From UBA12191 sp009937185 (GTDB lineage Bacteria > Planctomycetota > UBA8108 > UBA1146), in assembly GCA_938075155.1 (NCBI GenBank), contig CALJGL010000009.1, forward strand, positions 103,111-167,110: 64,000 nucleotides of DNA. Direction: 5' to 3'. Under the pieces are notes generated by a model. That model had not been told where the DNA came from and did no database searches. It saw only the letters and a list, made by a program, of their open reading frames with translations. The position numbers were made by a program, and so were the translations under genes. Below, in pieces: positions 9,533 to 21,500 of this stretch (position 1 is the stretch's first letter; each line of letters starts with the position of its first letter).

Positions 9533-12500
9533 ATGTTCCCCCGTATCGCCCCTTTCGCAGGTGTGTTTTTCTGTGTGTTGGTACTGTTTTCAAGTCCGCT
9601 TGAAGCGCAGTGTCAGCCTAATGAGGATTGCAACCAGAATGGCGTCGCAGACCAATGTGATATTGATCTGGGCTCTAGTGACGATTGCAATGGAAACCAA
9701 ATCCCCGATGAGTGTGATCTTGAACTGTTGACCAGTGAGGATTGCAACTTAGATGGGATACCAGACGAATGTTCTCCAAGTATTAGAGAGCTCGTTGGTA
9801 TCGGACTTTCGTTCGGTGATGGTTTCGGATCTTCCGTAGATTCCAGCCCTCAATATGCAGTTGTCGGAGCTCCCGATGATGATCTTCTTGGTACGAACAC
9901 AGGTTCTGCCAACATCTTCAAGCGCACTGGTACGCAGTGGATTGAAGAAATGAAGATCTTCGGAATCTCTGCAAGTCTGGAAGATCACTTTGGAGCAGCT
10001 GTTGCTGTCGAAGGTGATCTTGTCGCAATTGGCGCACCCGGAAAAATGCAGGGTCGTGGTGCAGTATTCCTCTACCGAAGAGTCGGTAATGGATGGTGGA
10101 ACTACGAAGGAACGCTTACAGCGTTTGACGCGCCCCTTGGCGCGGCTTTCGGAAGTGCATTAGCTATTGAAAACGAGATGATCGTTGTCGGAGCCCCGGG
10201 GACAGTTAACGGGCTTGGATCTGGCGCAGTTTATCTCTTTTCTCGCGAGAGCGGAATGTGGCTTCAAGAGCAAAAGCTTGAATCGGATACATTGACTGAT
10301 GGCGATATGCTGGGTAGCTCAATTGCTATTCATGAGGGTTCAATCGTCACTGGTGCCCCCGGATACGATGCCGGTGGAATGACCAATTCAGGACTCGTGA
10401 TCATTTTTGAAGAATCTGCAGGTACCTGGACAGAGAGCTTGTCTATATCTGCAACTAATCCTAGTCCTTTTGCTTCATTCGGTTTCTCAATAGATGTCGA
10501 TCAAGATCGTCTTCTTGTAGGTGCACCGGGTGAAAATGTCGAAACAGGCGCCGCCTACCTTCATACCAGACTTGCCAACATGTGGATTGATCAAGTCAAG
10601 ATGGAGCCGTTAGTACCAGAAGAAGGTGGTTTATTCGGGGCAGATGTCGGACTCGATGTGAAAACTCTTGTTATCAGTGCACCTGCTGCCGGATCTGATC
10701 AGGGGCAGGTTGTTATATACAGACAACAAGGTGCGGACTGGATTCGCGAAGAACCCATGACCCAAATCGTAGATCGTCAACCGGGCGAGCAATTTGGAAG
10801 TTCCATCACCTGTCAGTTGCCATTCCTTCTTGTGGGAAGCTCTGGGCAGAACAGTGGAGACAGCCTTTGGATTTCAGTTTACAACGATTGTAACTCAAAC
10901 CTTGAAGACGATATCTGTGATGTAACGCAGGGATTAGAGCCGGATTGTAACTTCAACCTGGTTCCAGACTCCTGTGAGATTTCAGATGGAACTAAACAAG
11001 ATTGCGATGGAAATGGCATTCCCGACGAGTGCCAGATCAGTACAGGCGAATTGCCGGATTGCAATATGAATGGCATTCCTGATGCATGTGATATCTCCAG
11101 TGGATTCTCACTGGATTGCAATGTGGATGGAAATCCTGACGAATGCCAGACTGGGGCTGATCCTAATCCTCCTTCAATTTCAAATATGCCCGGACCATTC
11201 TCTGTCAGTACAGACCAGGGGATTTGTGGAGCAGTTCTGACCTGGGACGAGCCTGTAGCGACGGATGACTGTGGAGTCGCTTCGCTGGAATCGTCCCATG
11301 CATCGGGAAGTCTCTTTTCGACCGGACTCACGGTTGTTAGTTACACCGCTACAGATGTTAGCGGGAACGTTCGCACTGCGATGTTCACTGTCGTCGTGAC
11401 AGATAATGAACTTCCTACGTTATCTGATTTTCAGGCTGAAGTCATAGCGGAAGCCGGTCAAGGTGTGTGTGAACTTGCCGTAAGTTGGCCTAATCCTACA
11501 CCGCAAGATAACTGTGCAGTTTTCTCAAGTTCCGTATCGCACCAACCAGGAACTCTGTTCCCCATCGGGACGACAGTAGTCGCCTTTACGCTGATGGACA
11601 GCAACGGAAATATGTCGACGCTGAACATGAACGTCATAGTTCTTGATACTTCAGCCCCAGAGATAGTAGATCTCCCAGCTGATGTACAGTCGGGCACTGA
11701 TCTCGGATCGTGCAACAAGATCGTGGAATGGATTGATCCGACGAGCACAGATGACTGTACCGTTGAGTCATTCACCTCCACCCATCAAAGCGGAGATACC
11801 TTTGATCTTGGTACTACAGTTGTGACATACACTGTGGTTGATGCCGGTGGAAATTCAGTTAATCAGAGTTTCAATGTCACTATTACAGATCAGGAACTTC
11901 CGACATTTACAGCAGCTCCTGCAAACATTAGCACAGGAAACGATCCTGGTGATTGCGGCGCTGTGATCACTTGGGCTCCTGCAGTTGTAGATGATAACTG
12001 TGGCATCGCTTCAACGACGAGTAGCCATCAACCTGGTGACCACTTTGACTTGGGTGATACAGAGGTATCAATAACGACCACAGATGTGAATGGTAATGTC
12101 AGTACACATATCTTCACGGTCACGATTCTTGATACCGAAGCACCCGAGCTCTCTAACATTCCTCAAAATGTTGTCCTCAATAATGACCCTGCAGAATGCA
12201 CTGCGGTCTATAACTGGGCTCTTCCACAGATTTCAGATAACTGTGGGATTTCAACTTTTGAAGGATCTTCGAATTCAGGAGAGTCTTTCCCGCTAGGCAC
12301 CACAACTGTGGAATACCTTTTGGTGGATACCTCTGGAAATCAGTCAACAGGAAGTTTCGATATCACTGTGAACGATACAGAGATGCCAATACTTCTAGGT
12401 ATGCCTCAGGATATAGCCGTCTTCAATGATTCCGGACAGTGTGGCGCAAACGTCAGTTGGATTGTTCCCACGCCATGGGATAACTGCAACTTGGTAGATT

Positions 12501-15500
12501 TCGATGCTTCACATGAACCAGGCGCTTTCTTCCCCAAAGGAGTGACAGAAGTCTCTTACTTGGTGATGGACGGAATGGGCCAAGTTACGAGTGGAACATT
12601 TACCATTTCAGTAGATGACGATGAAGCTCCTACTATCACAGGAATGCCCGCGGACAGAACCATTGTTGCTGATGCAGGACTATGCTCAGCAATTCATGAG
12701 TGGGTGTTACCCATTGGCCAAGATAACTGTGAGGTCGTTTCTTTCACCGCAAGTCATGATCCTGGTGATACTTTCCCGGTGGGCGTAACAGAGATTGGAT
12801 ACTCGGTTACTGACAGTATGGGAATGACTACCACGGATCAGTTTAGTCTCACAGTTCTTGATCAAGAAGACCCTGTCATCATTCGTATTCCTGGAGATAT
12901 ATCAGTGGTGGCGGATGAGGGCGAATGTTCAATGCCCGTCAGCTGGGTTGCACCAGATTCTCAGGATAACTGTGCGATTGACACGTTCTCGATCAGTCAT
13001 ATGTCTGGAAGCGTTTTCGAGACTGGAGTGACTACAGTATCCATAGATACTCAGGACATTCATGGAAACACAGCAGTAGCAAGTTTCCAAGTAACAGTCC
13101 TTGACCAAGAAACGCCACAGATTCTGTCCTTACCTGCCGCTATCCAATTGGAATCAGATGCGGATCAGTGTGGAACACTTGTCACTTGGGTTGAGCCTCT
13201 CGGTTCTGATAACTGCCAAGTCGCACTCCTGTCTACGACTTCTGAAAACGGTGGTTTCTACCCCGTTGGAAGTAGCACGGTCACTTACATGATTGAAGAC
13301 GCTTCAGGTAACTCAGATGAGGCAAGTTTCAATATCACTATTACGGACACCACAAATCCACAATTCATGCAGATTCCAAATGGGATCTCAGTGCCGAGTG
13401 ATCAGGGAGATTGCGGTGCAATAGTGACATGGTTAGAAGTTACGGCTTCTGATAACTGTGCTGTTGAGAGTATTACAGGAACACATGCCTCTGGAGACTT
13501 CTTTAACAAGGGTCTGACCGTAGTAGAGCATACTGTGACTGATATTCACGGAAACCAGACCACGCAAAGCTTCGATATCAATGTTACTGATAATGAACTT
13601 CCAGTGATTATGGGAATAGATCAAAATCTGACCATTGAAAATGATCTTGGTCAATGTGGCGCAAATGTCACTTGGCAAGAGCCCACGGCTTCCGACAATT
13701 GTGAAGTCACTTCATTAACCGTCAACATTCCTTCAGGCGCATTTTTCTCTGAGGGTACAACTCTTGTGACATATACCACCTCTGACGATAGTGGTAATGA
13801 AAATACAAAGAGTTTCAATGTCACGGTTCAAGACCTTGAACTACCTAGTTTCACTTCGATACCCGAAAGTGTTGTCGCAGAGACAACAACGAACTCATGT
13901 TCTGGTATAGCGACATGGGACACAGTAACGGGAGCTGATAATTGCCTTGTAGATTCGATAGTCTCATCGCACGCATCTGGTGATGAGTTCCCATTGGGGA
14001 ATACGCAAGTTTCAGTGTCGATTACAGATATTCATGGCAACACGCGAGAACAAGAATTTTCGGTATTGATCGAAGATACGGAATTGCCGTCATTCGTCGA
14101 TATGCCCGAAGACATTTTCCAAACGACTGAAGTTGGTTTATGTGGAGCCGTCATCGACTGGACAGAGCCGTCTGCGGCTGATAATTGTTTAGTGAATGAG
14201 CTCATTGGTTCACACGTACCGAATACGTTCTTTGAGCGTGGCATCACAGTGGTGACTTACACAGTCACAGACGCTTCTGGAAATGAGTATCTGGAAAGTT
14301 TCCAAATCAATGTAGTCGACCTGGAAGTACCGCAGCTGAGTGCTCCTCCTGCTGATATTCAGGCGATAGCGGATGCGGGTTCATGTGGTACCACTATCTC
14401 TTGGATAGAGCCAACAGCCACTGATAACTGTTCAGTGCAATCCGTAATCTCAAGTCATGATCCGGAAGACTTCTTTGCAACGGGAACAACTATCGTTTCC
14501 TACACTGCACAAGATCCGACAGGGAACATTTCTACAGTTCAGTTCTTAGTAACAATCCTTGATGAAGAAATGCCTACGATTAACAACATGCCCGTATCTT
14601 TGGTGGTAGATAACGACCAGGGAGATTGCGGCGCGATTGTTTCATGGGACGAACCCACCATTCTTGATAACTGTGGTATCGCAGTGAGTGGAGCTGATCA
14701 TCTATCAGGATCCTTCTTCGCTGTAGGATCAACACTGGTTACTTATGTAGCCGAAGATGTTTCAGGTAATCAAGTCAACGCAGAATTTACAGTTACGGTC
14801 GAAGATAATCAGGCACCTCAGTTCCAGGGTAGTATCAGTAATGCCATTCTCGATACTGACGCAGGAGAATGTGGTGCCGTGCATAGTTGGGTCGCACCTG
14901 AAGTAAGCGAAAATTGCGCGGGCCTTCAAGTTACAACGACTCATGAACCCGGATCATTCTTTACTCCGGGTCTTAATATCGTGACATACACCGCGAGTGA
15001 CGCAGCCGGAAACACTACTAGTTTGATGTTTACAGTTGTTGTTCAGGATAATGAAAATCCTGTTATCGCGGGCACTCCTGAAAGTATGGATCTTGGAACC
15101 GATCTGGATTCATGTGGAAGAGTTGTGAATTGGCAACAGCCGAGTGCTAGTGATAACTGTGCAATACTTTCTTACAGTTCCACGCATAACTCCGGTGATT
15201 TTTTCCCGGTGGGCACCACGACAGTGATTTTCACTGCCACCGATACTGTAGGGCATTCCACTTCGACTCAGTTCGAAATCGTAGTGAGTGATAATCAAGC
15301 TCCTAGTATCACGCAGATGCCCCAAGACGTTGTTATCAACAGTCAACTTGGTATTTGTGGATCAGTGCATGCTTGGGATCTTCCTCTATCGTCAGATAAC
15401 TGCCCAGATCATGTCTTCTCTGGGACACACCTTCCAGGGGACGAGTTCCCAGTAGGAACCTCGACTGTTTCATACACGGCTATCGATGCCGCTGGAAATG

Positions 15501-18500
15501 TAACTTCTGAAGCATTCTCGATTACCGTTGTCGATATTGAGAATCCTGAAATCACCGGCTTGCCACAGAATATTGATGTCAGTACTGATCCCGATCAGTG
15601 CAACGCATTCATCTCATGGCTTGAGCCCACTTCTACAGATAACTGCTCAGTAGCTTCATTCACATCGACACACTCGAGTGGGTCGATTTTTGAAACAGGA
15701 ACAACTCTTGTTACATACACCGCAGAGGACTCTGCAGGACATGTGACGACGGGTTCCTTTGAAGTTACTGTGACAGACACTCAAGCTCCTGCTTACTCCA
15801 GCTCACCAGAAAATGCACTTATTGAGAACACTCTCGGTTCATGCGGTGCAAATCATTCTTGGGAAGAGCCGACAATACTTGAGAACTGTCCTGATATGGT
15901 TGTGACGAGTAGTCATGCTTCAGGAGATTTCTTTGAAGTAGGAACAACAACAGTTGAATACACTGCAACAGATTCCAGTGGAAATATAACCTTAACGGCA
16001 TTCGATGTTGTTGTTGAAGATAGTGAGTTTCCACTCATTACGCAAATGCCAGAAAGCATCACAAGTACTAATGATCTTGATTCATGTGGCGCGGTCATCA
16101 ACTGGATAGATCCTCTATCTTCTGATAACTGTAGTCTTCTTGAGTTGGTCAGTAGTCATGTCAATGGTGATATATTCCCCATTGGTCTTACAACTGTGAC
16201 TTACACTGCAACAGATACTGCAGGAAACGTATCCACTTCAAGTTTCGATATCACCGTTGCAGATACTCAGGCACCTCAAATCAGCCAGACGCCTTTAGAC
16301 GTCGTCATTGATTCTCAGGCCGGTATTTGCGGTTCAGTGTTCGAGTGGACTTCTCCAAGTATCACAGATAACTGCCTCGGGACTAATGTCCACGAGAGCC
16401 ATTCTTCAGGAACCGAATTCCCGTTGGGTACCACAGAGATCAGTTACACCGCGATTGACGCAACAGGCAATGTCACTCAGAGCTTCTTTAGCGTGACAGT
16501 CGTTGACATTGAAAATCCAATGATCAGTGATTTGCCCGAAAACATCTCTGTTGGAACAGATCCTGATCAGTGCAGCGCGATCGTGGAATGGGCCGAGCCT
16601 ACATTCACTGATAATTGTCAAGTTTCGAATGTTTCGGTTGATATCCCCAGTGGATCAATCTTCGACCTCGGAACAACTACTGTGACATACATGATTACTG
16701 ATTCTTCAGGCCTTCAGTCGACGGCGAATTTCGACGTCACTGTTGAAGATATCCAAGTGCCGATTTTAGAAAACATGCCTTCCAATGTGGTTCTTATCAA
16801 TGAGCCCGGTAGTTGTGAAAAAATCTACACATGGAATGAACCCATTGCAGTTGATAACTGTCCAAATGTAGAAATGACTTCCAGCCATCAATCAGGAGAG
16901 TCATTCCCTGTTGGATTGACGATCGTTGAATACCAAGCGTCTGATGCAAATGGATTGAGCAGACAGGTCTTCTTTACCGTTGTGGTAATGGATATGGAAG
17001 ATCCGGTCATCAGCGGGATTCCAGAAAGCGTGATCATTGAAAATGATCAAGATGCCTGCGGAGCGATTCATTCATGGATCGACCCTGCTGCTAGTGATAA
17101 CTGCGCAACAATCGGATTCTCAACTAATCATGCGAATGGATCATTCTTCGATCTCGGTACTACTACTGTGACTTACACCGTCTCGGATCCTTCCGGTAAC
17201 ACAGTGTCTTCTAGCTTTGACGTTACGGTTGTGGACCTGCAAGTTCCGGAATTTGTCACTATGCCAGCGAATGCTTCGATCAACACCGATCCTGGTGTTT
17301 GCGGAGCAACCCATACATGGGACATACCTCAGATCAATGACAACTGTGATTCTGTCAATCTTGCTTCTAGTCATCAACCCGGTGACATGTTCCCAATCGG
17401 TGACACGGTTGTGAACTACACTGCACAAGATCTAACAGGAAATGTAATCAGTGACAGCTTTACAGTAACTGTGACTGATTTCGAAGATCCAGACTTCGAA
17501 GGAATCCCTGCTACTATTGTGGCCTCGACGGATTCTGGGCAATGCGATGCTGTGATCAGTTGGGTACCGCCAGTACCGGTGGATAACTGTGAGGTTGCAA
17601 GTCATTCCATTAGTCATCAGCCTGGAGATACTTTCGCACTAGGAGAAACTACAGTCTTGCTCAGTGCCTTTGATATCTACGGCAATGAATTTAATACTTC
17701 TTTCAAAGTGGTTGTTGAAGATCTCGAGTTACCAGTGATTTCTGGTACTCCGGAATCTGTAACACTTCAGAGTATCCCTGGTTTCTGCGGTTCTACCCAT
17801 GATTGGGTTAGCCCCACGGCGACAGATAACTGCGATACGCTCACAGTGATTTCAAGTCATTCGTCAGGATCAATGTTCCCCACTGGAACAACGACGGTCG
17901 ACTTTGAGGTTGTTGATTTGAGTGGTAATAGCTCAGTGTCTTCATTCGAGATAGTTGTCGAAGATATCGAAGCACCTGAGTTCACTACTATTCCAACAGA
18001 TTTCACCGTTTCAGCAGATGTTGATCAATGTGGAACTGTAGTTACATGGGCCGAGGCTACGGGTACTGATAACTGTGAAGTGAGTTCGATTGAATACGAT
18101 AGGGCAAATGGAGAATACCTTGGATTAGGTGAATACCCAGTAAATGCAACAATCACCGATATTCACGGCAATACTGCAACTCAGCAGTTTGTGATCACGG
18201 TTGTGGACGATACCCCGCCAGTTATCACCAATATGCCGACTGATATTCTTCTTTTCGCTGATGATGGCCAATGTGGTTCTGTTGCGACATGGTCTGAGCC
18301 TGCTTCCACTGATAACTGTTCTGGTGAGTTACTCGCGAACAACATCATCTCTGGAAGCTTCTTCATAGTGGGTGATACTCAGGTTGCTTATGTGGCTACG
18401 GATGTCTCGGGTAATACAACTACCGAGATTTTCACAGTGACAGTTTTGGATAACCAAGCGCCTACCTTTGAGAATATCCCCGCTGATATTACAGTTTCGA

Positions 18501-21500
18501 ATGATCCTGGAATCTGCGGTGCTCATGTTTCATGGGCTGTCGAAAGTGCTTTAGATAACTGTGGAATACAGAGCCATGTTTCAAGCATGAACCCTGGTGA
18601 CCTGTTCCCGAATGGCACAACAACCGTACAAATCAACGCAACTGATAATAGTGGAAACAGTGTTTCTGGTTCATTCCAGGTCACTGTTGAAGACACCGAA
18701 GCTCCAGAAATAGTAAATCTACCCAATGACCTAGTCGTGGACTCTGATCAAGGGCTTTGCGGAGCTATCGTCTCATGGGTAGAGCCATTCGCGGTTGATA
18801 ATTGTGAAATGGCGACTCTGACAAGTTCTCTTCAGTCAGGTACATATCTGACAACGGGCGTTCATTCTGTGACCTATTCGGCGAGTGACGTCTACGGAAA
18901 TGTCAGAGACGAAACATTCAGTATCGAAGTTTTGGATTCTGAAGCCCCAGTAATAAGTAGTGGACCGGGATCAGTTGAGCTTACGACAGAACCCGGACAG
19001 TGTGGCGCTTCATTCAGTTGGAGTGAACTCCAAGTTACAGATAACTGTAGCGTTGTTGAGATTACGAGATCACACGAAAATGGTGCATTCTTCCAGAAAG
19101 GCACAACCCTCGTTACCTTGACCGCGACTGACGCAGCAGGAGGAAGTATCCAGCACGAGTTCGAAGTGAGTGTCTCTGACAATGAGTCTCCTCAGTTCGG
19201 ATCAACTCTCGGAGGGGTGTCTCTGACAACCAGCCCTGGTGAATGCGGTTCTCTTGCCTTCTGGGCGGAGCCAGAGTTCAGTGATAACTGTGAGATTTCA
19301 ACTGTTGTCAAATCACACGAGTCGGGAGATTTCTTCCAACTCGGTGAAACTTTAGTGACCTACACACTGACAGATGGCAGTGGAAACAGTTCCAGTATCG
19401 ACTTCATGGTTCAGATTTCGGATACAGAGTTACCAGTGATTTCTGGTCTTCAATCAGGAATCTCTGTTGTGAATGATATCGGTTCATGTGGAGCAGCAGT
19501 CTTCTGGGACAGTCCAGTTGTTACTGATAACTGTTCTATCGCTAGTGTCGAATCAACACATCAGTCAGGTGACTACTTCCCCGTTGGAAGTACAGTCGTC
19601 ACATACAGTGTTGCAGATGCTTCAGATTTGACTTCGTCATTTGAGTTTGTGGTTGTTGTCGAAGACACAGAAGCCCCAGTGCTTCTGGGAGTACCTTCAC
19701 AGCAAACCCTTCAGACGGACCAAGGCATGTGTGGCTCGAATGTGTCATGGAGTTCTCCAATGGCCTCCGATAATTGTCAGGTCGCAAGTTTGACCTCTGA
19801 TGTCGAAAATGGAACATTCTTAAATACGGGTAACCATACGATTAACTTTGAGGCTGTTGATATACATGGAAATGTCTCTCAAGCTTCCTTCAGCGTTATT
19901 ATTCTCGACGAAGAAGCCCCTCAAATACTAGGACTTCCGACCTTAGTCGAAGGTGTCAATGATTCTGGATCTTGCCAAGGCTCAGTCACATGGACCGAAC
20001 CCACGATTTCGGATACCTGTAGTGATTTTGTTGTGAGTACCAGTCACCAAAACGGTGGATTGTTCCCAATCGGGACTACGACAGTGACTTACACTGTGGA
20101 TGATCTGAGTGGGAACCAAACTTCGGTTGCATTTGAAGTCAGCATTTCAGATATACATGGACCTGAAATCACAGGATTGCCCCTCGGGATTTCAACGGAC
20201 ACTGATCCTGGATCATGTATTGCGGTTGTGACCTGGCCAGAAGCCGTCATTGCAGATCTTTGTGATACACATGTAGTCTCACAGAGCCATCTCTCGGGAG
20301 CAGAGTTCCCGATCGGCCTCACTATGGTGAGTTACGTAGCTACGGATGCTGCTGGCAATGTCACTGAGGTGACCTTCCCGATTACTGTCACAGATAACGA
20401 AGCACCACAGATCACATTCATACCTGATAATCAGGTGCTCATTGCGAATGAAGATGAATGTTCAATGATTGCGAACTGGGATGTGCCGACCGCAGTTGAT
20501 AATTGCGGTATCGCTTCGATCACAACGAGTGCTCTTTCTGGAGATCAATACTCGATTGGTGTCAATACAGTTGCGATTCTTGTGATCGACGTCAATGGCA
20601 ATGAGAGCAATGCTGCATTCCAAATCACCGTGGTGGATAATGAAAGTCCTATCATTACAGGTGCTCCTGCTGATATCTCTGTTGTTTCAGATCCCACGAT
20701 CTGCGGCGCAGAAATCACTTGGGTCGAGCCTTCAGTGATTGAGAACTGTGACTTGTTGGCATTCGAATCTGACCATGTACCCGGCGAAGTGTTCCCGGTA
20801 GGCCTCACAATCGTTACCTATGTTGCAACAGATTTCAGTGGTAACAGTATCTCCGCTTCGTTCACGGTTACGGTGATCGACGAAGAATCTCCGACAATCG
20901 AAATACCTGTTCCTGTGATCGTCGAAGCGCCCGAAGGTACATGCGAAGCGTTTGTTGAAGTTCCTCAACTCGATGTCTTTGACCGTTGTGGAGTCGCTCA
21001 GATTAGTAATAGTTTTAACGGCACGTCGGACGCTTCTGGTATTTACCCCAAAGGTGAAACTCTGATTCTTTGGTCTGTCTCTGACGCTAGTGGAAACACG
21101 TCAACCATAACGGGTGTCGTCAGTGTTCTTGTGACCGGACCAGATTGTAATAACAACGGAATACCAGATATTTGCGACCTCACAGAAGGAACAAGTCTTG
21201 ATTGCAATCTGGATGGTGTTCCAGACGACTGCCAGGCCGACTGTGACGACGATGGAATCCTTGACGTATGTGAAATCGAACAAGGGCTTTCCTTAGACTG
21301 CAACGGGGACGCTGTACCAGATAGTTGCCAAATCGAATCCGGAATCGAAGCCGATTGTGATAATGATGGGCTCATTGATTCCTGTGAAATCATTACAGGT
21401 TCTGGAATCGATTGTGATAGCAGCGGCGTTCTTGATTCCTGTGAAATCCTCGCCGGAACCGCTGCGGACTGTAATGGAAACGGTCAACCTGATGCATGTG

